DNA from: Megalonaias nervosa
Lineage: Eukaryota; Mollusca; Bivalvia; Unionida; Unionidae
DNA: 64,000 nucleotides
Reading direction: 5' to 3'
Assembly (NCBI GenBank): GCA_016617855.1
Contig: JAECUM010000838.1
Location: forward strand, 1-64,000
Below are positions 1-9,066 of the stretch, piece after piece (positions within the stretch are counted from its first letter, which is position 1; each line of letters starts with the position of its first letter). A program made the position numbers and the translations under genes. The notes beneath the pieces are model-generated. The model saw only the letters and a program-made list of their open reading frames with translations, was not told the DNA's origin and searched no databases.

Positions 1-116
1 CTGAAGTGGTTTAGAAACGGCTTTACGTGTCCGATGTGCCACGGGAGTAGAAGTCGAAGGTAGTTTTGGTGCTGGTGGTGGTGGTAATGGGATGGCTTTG
101 GTCTTCTTTTCTTTTT

Positions 117-644
117 TCACTTCTGGTTTCCTTCTTTCTTTTTCACTTCTGTCGAAGGTGGAGTGGACATCATCTTTTTAACCCAAGCTTTAAGTTCTTC
201 TCGTTGCGGTGTAGGGGAAGGGGTCAATAAGGACGCTGCAATCTTACTAGGGATGGGAGCTGCTGACGGTGTTTGAAAGACTTCTCGCGCCTCTTCTTCC
301 TCAGGCATACGTGAGGCTACGTCTGTCTTGACCGCTGGGAGTGGTAGTGGTGGTGTTGGTGAACTTTTCATCAAGCCCTTAAAATCTTTCAGAGTGGGCA
401 GAGCTGTTTCGTCTAAAGCTTTCTGGTGAAAGAGTTGCAGTCGTTGTAACAATTGACCGTACCGGTGAGATTTTTCCGTTTCTGATAAATCGCTGCGATC
501 CATCAATGATTGCAGTTCGTGTTGTAACTGGGACATCTCGGTCAAATGAGGATTGGGAGGTAAATGCGGAGTTCGTTGTTCTTGCCAACGATGGTATTCC
601 ATCCATCGTTTGTAAGGCACTAAAGCTAGTTTTCGTCCTTCCAT
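117..644 (-). CDS. Conserved element A protein with LVPYKRW motif (unknown function)
   Basis: An open frame of 175 codons from the ATG at 644; an upstream non-ATG extension to 683 is less likely. The N-terminus has the basic motif KLALVPYKRWMEYHRW. The middle is a predicted helical segment and the C-terminal half is Pro/Ser/Thr-rich with a basic end. Proteins of this look (short basic N-terminal motif, Pro-rich tail) occur in Polinton-like elements near the capsid genes, but I cannot assign a function. The frame stops at 117. A different frame continues with Lys- and Pro-rich residues to base 1, so a frameshift around the lysine-rich end is likely and the real C-terminus may be outside the window. 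Confidence 0.55.
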   Translation of the reverse strand: MEGRKLALVPYKRWMEYHRWQEQRTPHLPPNPHLTEMSQLQHELQSLMDRSDLSETEKSHRYGQLLQRLQLFHQKALDETALPTLKDFKGLMKSSPTPPLPLPAVKTDVASRMPEEEEAREVFQTPSAAPIPSKIAASLLTPSPTPQREELKAWVKKMMSTPPSTEVKKKEGNQK

Positions 645-707
645 CGGATTTCTAGGATCACGTCTGAGATCTTTTGACTCCAAAGGTCCCGTTTATCTTC
701 TTGGATC

Positions 708-715
708 TTTTTATC
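708..715 (-). promoter_or_regulatory. TATA-like box (GATAAAAA)
   Basis: It lies 64 nt upstream of the ATG at 644, a spacing like that of the perfect TATAAAAA boxes of other element A genes. One base differs from the consensus. Confidence 0.35.
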
Positions 716-716
716 T

Positions 717-1491
717 TCATCCTCCCAGGATGTTTCCCAATAGTCCTTTCAGCAAGGGTCCTCCTATTGTTCCTATTATTCCTTTCAGTAAGGGTGCTCC
801 CACTGTTCCCATTACACCCTTCAGTAACATGGGCAAAAAGAGCAAAATTCCTCCGCGTTGAAGCAACATCTTTTTCTTTGGACCAATGGGTATTTTCTTT
901 TGGACCATTTGGCGAAGAACGTGTCGATGTTTGGCTAAGCATTCTTTCTGGTGTTTAGATAAAGTTATTGTGCCTTTCAAGACATTCAGACAACATTCGC
1001 ACACGGTATCGATGACGTCTTTGGAGGAAGTTTGAATGAGTTGTTTTCACATGGGTGGAGGAACTTTGGACAGGACGGACAACATGTCCCAATGTTTGAC
1101 TAAACGAGAAGGCAGTCCTTTCCTTTTCTTTCCTTTGGGGGTAGAAGAAGAATGTCTTTTTTTGGGGTGACATCTTTCTCGGTTAGTTCGTTGGTTGATT
1201 CCGTGGCACACAGCAAAAAAATACACTGACGTCGATGACTTGTCAAACGGTCTTTTATCCCTTTTTGGGGACTATCGCTTCGTCATAAAGGTGACGATGT
1301 GTTTTCCAAAATCGCCAAAGAATCCTCCTCTTTGGTGGCTCCTTTTTTTTTTGGACGAGTGTGTCTTTTCTGGGGGTGACGTCGATTTTGGCTAAGCGTT
1401 TTTTCGGATGACGAAACTGTCCTTTTCCTTTTCCTTTTTGGACAGAAGAAGGAACACGATGGTAACGGTGTGCAGTTCTTGGAAGGGACAT
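717..1491 (-). pseudogene. pX-like minor virion protein gene, broken
   Basis: The C-terminal 95 codons (717-1004) have the layout of the adenovirus pX-like proteins of Polintons. A CECCLNVLKG segment is followed by a helical Lys/His-rich region, then KKKMLLQRGG and a Gly/Leu-rich hydrophobic tail with GIIGTIGGPLLKGLLG repeats. The same frame continues upstream through an in-frame TGA at 1047-1049 into the basic stretch KGKKRKGLPSRLVKHW. Further upstream a lysine-rich frame starts at the ATG 1491, 55 nt below a perfect TATA box, and stops at 1255. I therefore read 1491-717 as one gene with a basic N-terminus, one nonsense codon and at least one frameshift. The segments 1085-1180 and 1385-1475 look like diverged duplicates. 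In adenovirus, pX binds DNA in the core; here the role is inferred only. Confidence 0.6.
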
Positions 1492-1545
1492 CTGTGGGCG
1501 TGCAGCAGCACAAAAACACTGATCCGTATTGTTTGCCTCGGGTCT

Positions 1546-1553
1546 TTTTTATA
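1546..1553 (-). promoter_or_regulatory. TATA box (TATAAAAA)
   Basis: A perfect TATAAAAA on the minus strand, 55 nt upstream of the ATG at 1491. It supports 1491 as the start of the pX-like gene. Confidence 0.55.
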
Positions 1554-2277
1554 CTGGAATGCGTCGCCACTGATTGTCTTTATGTCGTATCAACTTGATG
1601 ACAGGCAACACACGTCGTGGAGGAGTTCGCAGCAGACTAAATCGGGACAGTTTTTGCTTGGACAAATCCAGTAAACTCTGTAACACACCCGTTCTCTCTT
1701 GGACTTTGATTTTGGGGGCAGGTACTTTGTGAACAGCGGTCACTGCCGCTAAAGAAGAAGAGGGTGTCACCGCTGGAGGAGAAGTTTTTGGAGACGCTCT
1801 CTTGCGGATACAAGCTGTTTTCTGTGGACTTCTCTTTTTCTCTTTCTGAGGCTGTGACCTGGTCTTGACACCGTTGCTCTTTTTCTTTTTCTTCTGGGTA
1901 CGTTTGGGCGTGGCTTTTTTCTTGGTAACTACTTTGGGAGCATTAGGATCCCATTTTAAGAGGGAACGAATGATGACAACTCCTAGAGAACCGCTACCTC
2001 CAGGTCTCAAAATGATTTGCTTTTTGGTTTGAGTGTCAATGCGAGGATCGGCTAGCTGCGTCAAGGAGACTTTGTTTCTCTCAAAAAAACGTTTGGTTTG
2101 ATGTGGAATCTGAATGATGCCTTGCAGTAATTGACGTGCTGTCACCGTAAACCATCGTAAGACTTCTTTGAGACTAGCTTCTAAGACATGAGCACGTATT
2201 TGTGGATTTTTTTCGCGACTGATACCGTACAAGGCACGAATCAATTTAATGGGAAGGTGAGACTGAAGGGACGTCAT
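1549..2277 (-). CDS. Lysine-rich core-like protein of element A
   Basis: An intact 242-codon frame from the ATG at 2277. The first 100 residues are helical and end in KKQIILRPGGSGSLG, followed by a short hydrophobic helix. This resembles the KKxxLxxxGG plus hydrophobic-helix layout of the neighbouring pX-like gene. Residues 115-175 are extremely Lys/Arg/Ser/Pro-rich (KRTQKKKKKSNG, KEKKRSPQK), suited to DNA binding. The C-terminus is again basic. A condensing or core protein of the virion is the best guess from composition, without a specific family match. A TATA box lies 38 nt upstream, and the packaging ATPase is the next gene upstream on the same strand. Confidence 0.6.
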   Translation of the reverse strand: MTSLQSHLPIKLIRALYGISREKNPQIRAHVLEASLKEVLRWFTVTARQLLQGIIQIPHQTKRFFERNKVSLTQLADPRIDTQTKKQIILRPGGSGSLGVVIIRSLLKWDPNAPKVVTKKKATPKRTQKKKKKSNGVKTRSQPQKEKKRSPQKTACIRKRASPKTSPPAVTPSSSLAAVTAVHKVPAPKIKVQERTGVLQSLLDLSKQKLSRFSLLRTPPRRVLPVIKLIRHKDNQWRRIPV

Positions 2278-2314
2278 GTTGACGATGTGTGAGACAGAGC
2301 CAAAGTGACAGAGG

Positions 2315-2322
2315 TTTTTATA
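2315..2322 (-). promoter_or_regulatory. TATA box (TATAAAAA)
   Basis: A perfect octamer on the minus strand, 38 nt upstream of the ATG at 2277. Confidence 0.55.
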
Positions 2323-2350
2323 GATTTTTTATGGGTGAATGTGGTTGTGG

Positions 2351-3059
2351 TTAAGTCGACGACGGGGACGTGTACACGACAGGCCCTCCGTCTTGGCACC
2401 AGTGGTGAAACAGATGAGTACGAAATCGCAAATAATTGGGAGTGGTGGGTTTTAAATCCACGAGTAAATAGGCATGTGGGGTTTGAGTGGCATCGTCGTA
2501 CGCATGAGTCAGCCAAGGCGTTCCTAACTGTTTGGCTAACACTTGCACTTACGATTTATCTCTAGAGCTTTTAAACAAGATCACGTAATGAGCATTGAGA
2601 CTGATGGTGCGATGGGCTTTACTTTGTTGAAACAAATTTTGAGTGATGTAAATGACACTGGCATTACGATGATGCCCTCTGCGCGTAAACCACAGTTTAA
2701 TTTCTTCTTCGTCTTCTCCTAACATGTCGTCAAAGATGACCAGATGGGTTTGACTAAGGTTAGACACAATCCCGTCGTCTTCGCTAGGAATGCCTTCTAC
2801 AAACACGATGGAATCGCCTTGACTTTCTCGCAGAAGGCTGTACACCGATTGCCACTCTTTGTAACACCACACGATGCGTTGAGGTGAACGAGCGATCAAA
2901 TGATGTTTATGTTCGATCAAACGTTTGACAAATTCCGTTTTTTCCTGAACCGCTAAAGGGATGTCGAAGATAGAAGGCCTCCCAACTAGCACGATCTAAG
3001 TGTTCGTCGATGACTTTGAAAGTGGAGGAAGAGGGAGCATACACAGTAGAGGTAGTCAT
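2351..3059 (-). pseudogene. Element A packaging ATPase (FtsK/HerA type), frameshifted and with a premature stop
   Basis: The product would translocate viral DNA into capsids using ATP. The ATG at 3059 opens a frame that runs to the Walker A loop. There a run of six T (2938-2943, six A in the coding sense) shifts the frame, so the P-loop residues are split over two frames. The second frame carries RIVWCYKEWQ, the Walker B strand LVIFDDM, and HHRNASVIYITQNLF with the sensor Gln, then SLNAHYVILFKSSRD, all hallmarks of Polinton/adintovirus packaging ATPases. A TAA at 2549-2551 interrupts the frame, after which the normal C-terminal part (QVLAKQLGTPWLTHAYDDA) continues in frame to 2351. Total length of about 235 codons is normal for the family. 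The homopolymer lesion could be an assembly error; the nonsense codon is harder to explain that way. Confidence 0.85.
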
Positions 3060-3116
3060 AATAGTAGCAGTGCAAGGAAAATGTCAGTTTTGACACGAAG
3101 ACAGACAAGACAAGAG

Positions 3117-3124
3117 TTTTTATA
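3117..3124 (-). promoter_or_regulatory. TATA box (TATAAAAA)
   Basis: A perfect octamer on the minus strand, 58 nt upstream of the ATPase ATG at 3059. Confidence 0.55.
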
Positions 3125-3153
3125 CTTTTTTCAGGACACGTTTATTGTCATCT

Positions 3154-3507
3154 TTAAATGTGAACAACACGAAAGACAAAAATACATAAAAGCCAAATGG
3201 CTAAGTACATGAATAAAAGACACATCAAAACGATCATAGTGGAATATAAACAAGTCTCTGTACAACATTTGTGGTGATCAAGAGGTGAAATCGTAGGGGT
3301 AGTGTATAATGTTCTGAGAGTCTCTGCACTCGTTGGTACAGTCACACAGGGGTCCTCCCGGAATGGTCTTTCGGGGATGTTAATGACTGTCCTGTCCTGT
3401 CCTGAAGGGACTGGTTCTTCTTCTTCTGGTACTGTCACTAACACAGGATTAAAAGTTACTTTTTTCACGGAACGTTTTAGTTGTTTAGGATTACAAATCT
3501 TTGGCAT
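3154..3507 (-). CDS. Single-pass membrane protein of element A
   Basis: A 117-codon frame from the ATG at 3507; upstream codons to 3588 overlap the next gene and are probably not used. The N-terminus is basic (KQLKRSVKK) and the centre is acidic and Pro-rich. Near the C-terminus a Cys-containing segment (KCCTETCLYS) precedes a strong transmembrane helix of about 24 hydrophobic residues (MIVLMCLLFMYLAIW core). The C-terminal end is short. Position between the ATPase and small accessory genes suggests a virion or host-membrane accessory protein. I do not recognise the family. The start overlaps the end of the neighbouring 81-codon gene by 17 nt. Confidence 0.5.
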   Translation of the reverse strand: MPKICNPKQLKRSVKKVTFNPVLVTVPEEEEPVPSGQDRTVINIPERPFREDPCVTVPTSAETLRTLYTTPTISPLDHHKCCTETCLYSTMIVLMCLLFMYLAIWLLCIFVFRVVHI

Positions 3508-3736
3508 AGTGTGCCACTTCTTTAATCCAAGCTTCGAAGCCCCAACTTTTCCAGTCACGTACATCTTTCCAGTGAGGGTGTAAGTCACAAGCTACACACA
3601 CGTCGTCATACACATCTTCAGTACCTAAAAGTTCACGAATCTTGTTTTTACGCAGAGGTAGAGAAGTATCGAGATGAAAGCGCAAAGCTTTGAGCAGAAT
3701 GAGTCTCTCGTGCACATTGAATGGGACCACTTTCAT
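3491..3736 (-). CDS. Small acidic/aromatic accessory protein of element A (unknown)
   Basis: An 81-codon frame from the ATG at 3736. Features are a Leu-rich helix (LILLKALRFHL), a DDVCVACDLHPHW segment with CxxC and two His residues that could bind metal, and a Trp-rich C-terminal half (DWKSWGFEAW). The frame overlaps the membrane-protein gene downstream by 17 nt, which suggests coupled expression. A TATA box at 3967-3974 could drive it. No family recognised. Confidence 0.4.
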   Translation of the reverse strand: MKVVPFNVHERLILLKALRFHLDTSLPLRKNKIRELLGTEDVYDDVCVACDLHPHWKDVRDWKSWGFEAWIKEVAHYAKDL

Positions 3737-3957
3737 GCTTTTTGGAATGGTAGGTACTGTTCGTAAAGAGTCCACAAAGAATCAGCTGGTAAACAAAATC
3801 CCAGAAAGCAAGTCACTAAGACACACACAACACGTCGACCCCAATTCAATGGACACAGTTCTCGTAATAGGTGTTGGTAATCCTCCACTGTTTGAATAGT
3901 ATCATTGATTTCCTTCCACGGAATCTGTAGTATCACGAATGATAAAGGTCGTGGCAT
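3733..3957 (-). CDS. Possible small membrane protein of element A
   Basis: A 74-codon frame from the ATG at 3957 with one hydrophobic segment (VVCVLVTCFLGFCL) flanked by Arg-Arg. It overlaps the next frame by a few bases. The TATA box at 3967-3974 lies only 10 nt upstream of this ATG, too close for normal TATA-driven transcription of that start. The frame may be part of a leader, or its true start may be elsewhere. Confidence 0.3.
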   Translation of the reverse strand: MPRPLSFVILQIPWKEINDTIQTVEDYQHLLRELCPLNWGRRVVCVLVTCFLGFCLPADSLWTLYEQYLPFQKA

Positions 3958-3966
3958 AGTAGTCTG

Positions 3967-3974
3967 TTTTTATA
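3967..3974 (-). promoter_or_regulatory. TATA box (TATAAAAA)
   Basis: A perfect octamer on the minus strand upstream of the small accessory genes at 3957-3491. Confidence 0.45.
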
Positions 3975-4098
3975 CCTCTTTTCTCTTACCTCAAACACTT
4001 CTCCTAGAGCGAAAGTAATGAACATAGTGAGTAATAACTAACTACTGCCATTCCAGGAATCGGTCAAGAATATCAATAAAATCTTCAAATGTAAATGG

Positions 4099-4380
4099 TC
4101 AAAAGCGAAATAGTAGGAAGAACGCACCCTTGATCCAGAGAAATCGGACTTGTTTGTTGACTTTGGTCAATTTCCTCTTGTGAATTTCTCGACACAAAAG
4201 TTCTACAGTCACTAATTGAGATTTGGCTCTGGCAAGTCCCTGCCAAATGTCCTTGTAGATCTTCTCTTGCAATTCGTTTGGTAATCTTTGAAGATTATTT
4301 TCTACATGGGGTTTAAATACTTCTCTAGGGGTTGTCCAATGCTTGACACCTAGTGAAGGAGCTGGTTTCTTAAACGACAT
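4099..4380 (-). CDS. Small element A protein with an F-box-like helix (tentative)
   Basis: A 93-codon frame from the ATG at 4380. Residues 30-50 read NLQRLPNELQEKIYKDIW, which has the LPxEL...I spacing of an F-box first helix. The rest is basic and helical with an aromatic, hydrophobic end. An F-box would recruit a host SCF ubiquitin ligase, as several DNA-virus proteins do, but only the first helix can be matched by eye and this may be chance. It starts 12 nt downstream of the BIR gene end. Confidence 0.4.
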   Translation of the reverse strand: MSFKKPAPSLGVKHWTTPREVFKPHVENNLQRLPNELQEKIYKDIWQGLARAKSQLVTVELLCREIHKRKLTKVNKQVRFLWIKGAFFLLFRF

Positions 4381-4392
4381 GGTAGGCCCACT

Positions 4393-5011
4393 TCAATGAC
4401 GAGGTGCCACTAAAGGTAGGTAGTGACAATCTGGAGACCATCGAGCATGTTCCAGGTAAGCGGAATCTTTCTGTTCCCACTCGTGAAGTGACACACCGCA
4501 GCTGACGCACTTGACTTTATCCCCTTCGCCCAAGTAGATAAATCCAGCTCTAGCTAATTCTTCCGGGGTAGGTCCTCCCAGATATTTTGGCCATTTTCTT
4601 CGGAAGGTTTGGATCCGACTTTCATAGTCACAGTATTCAGGCAAACGCACAGGGAAAGAATGCTCGTCTTTCACAGGTTCATTTCGATAAGGGTACGGTG
4701 AAATATGTAGGAGTGTGCTCAGTTTTACATGACATCCGTAGGGTGGTAGCCGCATGGTTTCATAAGAATGACATCCACCATCAAAACCAAGTAAAGTGAA
4801 AAGGTGTACGATAACGAGTGGCATCACTTTCGCATCTATCAGGTTTGACACGCACAGCATCACTTTCCATGGTAGGTACAGTCGTAGCAAAATTTCCATG
4901 ATGTGGTACTGAATCGCTAAGGTCATAGCGTACGGCATCCCTGCCATCGCAAGGCACAGCATCGCACTCGAGTTTGCTCTTGCTTGATACTTGCTGTGTG
5001 AAAGGATTCAT
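4393..5011 (-). pseudogene. BIR-domain (IAP-like) protein of element A, probably frameshifted
   Basis: The C-terminal third is a clear BIR zinc fold: a conserved Arg/Phe/Trp-Pro start, then PEELARAGFIYLGEGDKVKC, then Cx2Cx16Hx6C with all four zinc ligands present. BIR proteins of baculoviruses and other large DNA viruses block apoptosis by binding caspases or their regulators; that role is inferred here. No RING finger follows, so it is a single-BIR protein. The BIR frame has no convincing start; its N-terminus is hydrophobic and atypical. An overlapping frame begins at the ATG 5011 (MNPFTQQVSSKSKLEC), 56 nt below a TATA box, and ends at 4781. A frameshift near 4790 would join them, so the gene is listed as broken. 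It could instead be two overlapping genes. Confidence 0.7.
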
Positions 5012-5066
5012 CTTTCTCGCTTGGCAATGGTAGTGACAATAAACTATCGGTCTTGAATGTTGTCCT

Positions 5067-5074
5067 TTTTTATA
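5067..5074 (-). promoter_or_regulatory. TATA box (TATAAAAA)
   Basis: A perfect octamer on the minus strand, 56 nt upstream of the ATG at 5011 and overlapping the 3' end of the polymerase gene. Confidence 0.55.
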
Positions 5075-8000
5075 GGCTCGCCAATATCAGTGTGACCGTA
5101 CGGTAAAGTGAAGTGGTTGGGAAGCCGAACTCGCTTCTGGTACACGATTTGATAGACTTTTTCCAAGGGTCGGCTGACGATTTGGTGTGTGGGTAAACGT
5201 GCAATCTTGTGCGGTTCGTGGGTGGTCACTTTAAAATTTCCATCCTGTTCAGACTGCAAGGCTTCTTTCAAGACACCAAAGTTCACCACTCGACTGGTGC
5301 GATAATTGAGAGTCAATCCTTTCACTTTACTCTCCGTATGCACTTCTCCTTGAGGGTCACGGTATTCGTAGCAGTAATTTTTGGGACCGCCACTTGCAAA
5401 ATTTAGATACATGTCGTCTGGATGCTCGTCCGTCCAGGTTCCTAAACGGTCTCCTTCGATGACAGGGTGAGGTTGACCCAGGCGATCGATGTAGATGCAA
5501 CTGTCCGTGTCAAAATACAGCACACGATCTCCTAACAGTTCTAAAGCTTTGTACAGTTTTAAGCGAGCATGGGCTGTCACGTAAGCCGCAATGATGACAT
5601 TTCCAAATTCGTCGGCTTCTACAAAATCCAGTTCTTCTTCGTAATTGACTAAGATCAAGTCCTCACGAACGACGTCCACGTGTTTCATGTATTTGGTTTT
5701 GTCGTGAATCATCTGGAAGTAGCAAGAAGGTTCTGTCAAACACTCCGTCTTGGGTAAACACGGTCGTTGTGCCATTTTACCCCACAAGCAATTTAACATC
5801 ACTTTGGCAAACGATCGCCTTCCTTCGTTTTTCTCGATGTGGTCTAAAGTGATGCCTTCCTGCTCCCAGTATTTGTCTTTGAATTTTTTTTTTGGTCTTC
5901 GGAAGTGTGGCAACAGGAAGGATAGCCGCTGGCTTCTTGTTTCAGTTTCAAAAAGGCATTCACGTAGTCTGCGAAAAATGCCTTTTTGAGTCTCGTCGCC
6001 CTTGTGGTATTTTTCTGTCTTGGGAAAGTGGTAAATTTCGTACACTTCTAACAGTTGGTATCCCAAGTCCAGAGTTTTAAACAATTCCACGCTGACCCAC
6101 GTTCCTGTCAAGGCTCGTACTTCCTGAGTGTGCTGACAAGGCCGGTTTTGGTTGCACGTTTCGGCACAAGTACGGCACAAGGGAAACATCAGTTTTCCTT
6201 GGCAATGGTGAGGTAAAACGGGATGGTACAAGTACGTGGTAGGCAAAACTTTACACTTGATCAATCCTTCGTATTGGCGAATGTTGTCCAGGTCGATGTG
6301 TTCCGTCAGCAATTGTGGGTGCCCTGCAGGAAAGTGAGAATATTTGCACACGTACGGATACAGAGAACACACGTCCAAGTATTTGATTTCTTCTCCTTTC
6401 TCCTCGTCGGCTTGGTACAGCAAACAGGTGGCATTCGTCCGTCCTCCGTACAAACTGTCCCTCGGGTTCAGTGGGTCCACCAGCTTGTAACTTTCCACGA
6501 TGCGCTTAAACTCGGGATCGGTTTTCAATTGCTGATCGTACTCGTGTTCCCACATTTCTACCACTTGGTATCCTTGCTCTTCTAACTTCAAGCGTCGCTG
6601 ACAAGTGGCCTGGTACAAGTCTTCCATGGTCCGTTGTAAAAACTTATTTGTCGTCTTACGTTCATGGTAGCAGATGTGACATCCGTGAAATAAGCACCCG
6701 TTAAACTCGTACACGATCTTGGAGTTTTCTATGTCCCAGCCATCCACCGAATACCTTCCGATGGTCTTTTCGCCTCCTCCGTTGCGAGCATGTTGGATCC
6801 ATTTGTCTTCCTTGTCACATAAGTAATGTAGCCAGCGTAGGGCTTTGACCGAGTAGTGACGTTTGACAAAATTGGTTGTTTGAGGACTGATGACAGCCAG
6901 GGTGTTTTCGGGCATGAATAGTTGGCGGTACACTAAGGAACACGATTTGGCAATGGTGCAAGCTTCTTTCAAAAGGTCGATCCCACCGTGTTCCATGAAC
7001 AGTTCTCGAAATTTTCCACAGTAACACCGTAAAATGTCCACATCGGAACGACAATATTTTAACATTTCTTCCTGAAAGTCGAAAGGGTCCGAGGCGTGAG
7101 TCTGGTACCAAGCGTAGAAAGCTTCTCGTTGTTCGGTGCGTATGTTGTCGGGGTCGTAGTAGTGAGCCTCAGGCAAATGGGGCAGAACGGCATGTTGATT
7201 GGCTTCGGTATTGAAAAAGTGTGGAAAATAACCTTTGGCCATTTCTGTCATTCCAAATGTTTTAGGCATGCGATTCAAAGGCATGGCCAAGTAACTCATC
7301 GAATCTTTAAACTGTACTTGACCCACTTGCATGGAAATGATTTTGGCTGCGTTCAAAATGACTTTAGGAAGTTCGGTACTTTGTTCCGTATAGTATCTCA
7401 ACAGAAATTGTCCATCGTATCCCGAGAAATTGTGAGCCATCACCGTGGCATAGCGATGACAATCTCCGTAACGTTCGATGTCTTCTTGGCTCCACGTCTC
7501 GTCGATAGAGTCTAAGATCCATTGGGCGAAATCGGCTAGCGTGTTTGGTCTCCGAAAGATTTTTTCACGTCCTCCAGGAATCTTGCTACAGTGAGGGCAA
7601 TGAGTAAAGATAGGCTCTTGGATGCACTTCTCACACGATCGATGAGCCACGCAGAAATTAGGAGTGTGAATACCAATCTCCTGCATGCATTCGAAATCGA
7701 AAAAGATGAAATGACCTTTCTTCTGGTCATTATCTTCTTCTTCTTCTTCATGTTTGGATTGGTATTTTTTGATGTAGCATTGGTGTTCCAAGTCCACGAC
7801 TTGGCGACAAATGTGACATCGCTTCTTTCCTGAACAGACGTGCGCCTTGGCATTATTGGTACGTATGCCTTGTCCACAAGTACGGCACAATCTCAGGAGC
7901 TGGCAAGCACATTTCTGCTGTGAACCTTGCGTCTTTAGATGTTGTTGGTAACAGGTTGTACTGACAAACGTGCGCTGACAAGCAGAGCAATGCACTCGTT

Positions 8001-8819
8001 CTTGTCCTTGGTCTAGGCAGGGCTTAGAGGCTAAACATCCCTCACATTTCGATCCGCAATGCTTATTATGTTACTCTCGATTGTTATAGCCATAGTCACA
8101 TTTCTCACAGTAATAAGTGTATGACAGGAATGCGGTGATACTGGTAATGGCATCAAAATGTTCATCGTGATGATAGACGTGAATGTATTTTCCGTCTTTG
8201 AAATTTTTGCCTCGAAACAAGAGAGGTCCGCGCACTTTTTGAGGGTGCACTTTCAAAGTGCAACGTGGAGTCAAGACGTCTTGCAACTTTTGCATTTCAG
8301 GAATGCCACAGGGTGTGTCTTTGGATAGCCCCGCTTGTTGTAACAGGAGTTCTGCTTCTCTTCGTTGTTTGGCTCGGCTAGATTTTTGAATAGTTTGCCA
8401 GGCTCTTTTCCATTCTGCCGTGTCGTTCTTGTCGGCATACGTTCGTCCCACCACGATGGCACGGGCTAAAGACATCTTGTCTTCAGGGTTGTTAATTCGG
8501 ACGAGGCTCGTTTTGGTGATGCGAAGATCGTCCACCAATAACACCTTTTTGCCATGTCCTGTCCCTTGGGGAAGAGACACGTGGGTCATGAACAGTGTCG
8601 CTTTTCCATCGGTGATGTGAAACTTGTCGTTGGATTGCTGCACGTGTTGAATCTTGTCGATGACTTTGGAAGGCGTCAATTCTGATGGACTGCTAAACTC
8701 GATCCAAACGGGTGACTTCAAACTGTCATGATGAATAGAAAGTCTCAAGCGATCATCTTCTTTGGCTTCACATTGCTGTTTCAGTGTGGTTAACAAAGAA
8801 TCCCACACATCAGTGATGA

Positions 8820-8824
8820 ACCCT
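8820..8824. repeat. Left target-site duplication of element B (ACCCT)
   Basis: The five bases ACCCT directly precede the AG start of element B and recur directly after its CT end at 15440-15444. Confidence 0.9.
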
Positions 8825-9066
8825 AGCAGCAGAGAGGGTGAACCCTACAACTTTGTAGAGACCTTATTTTTGAAAATTAAGGGTTCCTACGAAGGCTGAA
8901 AAAAGAAGTTTTTGCCTTAATAATGAAAACTTCTTTAATTGACCAGATTTTTTCACAATCTGTCACTACGCGTTGGTCATTCACCTTCTCTGCTGCTATA
9001 AATTAAACAGCCATATAGATATTATCAATAATGAGTATGGAGAACCACACTCAGCTAAATTAGCTC
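8825..9066 (+). repeat. Left terminal inverted repeat of element B
   Basis: It matches 15195-15439 in inverse orientation with only a handful of differences. The outer 174 nt fold back on themselves: the terminal AGCAGCAGAGAGGGTGAA recurs inverted near 8980-8997 (one mismatch here, perfect in the right copy). Several small palindromes lie between. A TATAAAT lies at 8997-9003, so the repeat also carries a promoter-like site and the first codons of the coiled-coil gene. Confidence 0.92.

Larger units (their letters stand above)
5044..8824 (-). pseudogene. Element A DNA polymerase B, main 3' segment
   Basis: Family B DNA polymerase of the protein-primed (DNA_pol_B_2) type that replicates Polinton-like genomes. 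The segment continues the 5' piece at 15445-15758; together they span about 1,364 codons. An N-terminal domain (8808-8071) is followed by an in-frame TAA at 8071-8073. Then comes a Cys/His-rich zinc region (CSACQRTF, CRTCGQ, CHICRQ). Exonuclease motifs are FDFECM, AHNFSGYDGQF and YCRSDVDIL. Polymerase motifs are A (YLDVCSLYPYV), B (KVMLNCLWGKMAQRP) and C (LYFDTDSCIYI); all catalytic acids are present. The reading frame between 7995 and 5044 is unbroken over 983 codons. Inactivation is due to the element B insertion and the single nonsense codon. Confidence 0.92.

Noticed and set aside
6223..7515. Plus-strand frames of 120 and 139 codons
   Set aside because: Antisense shadows of the well-supported PolB gene of element A.
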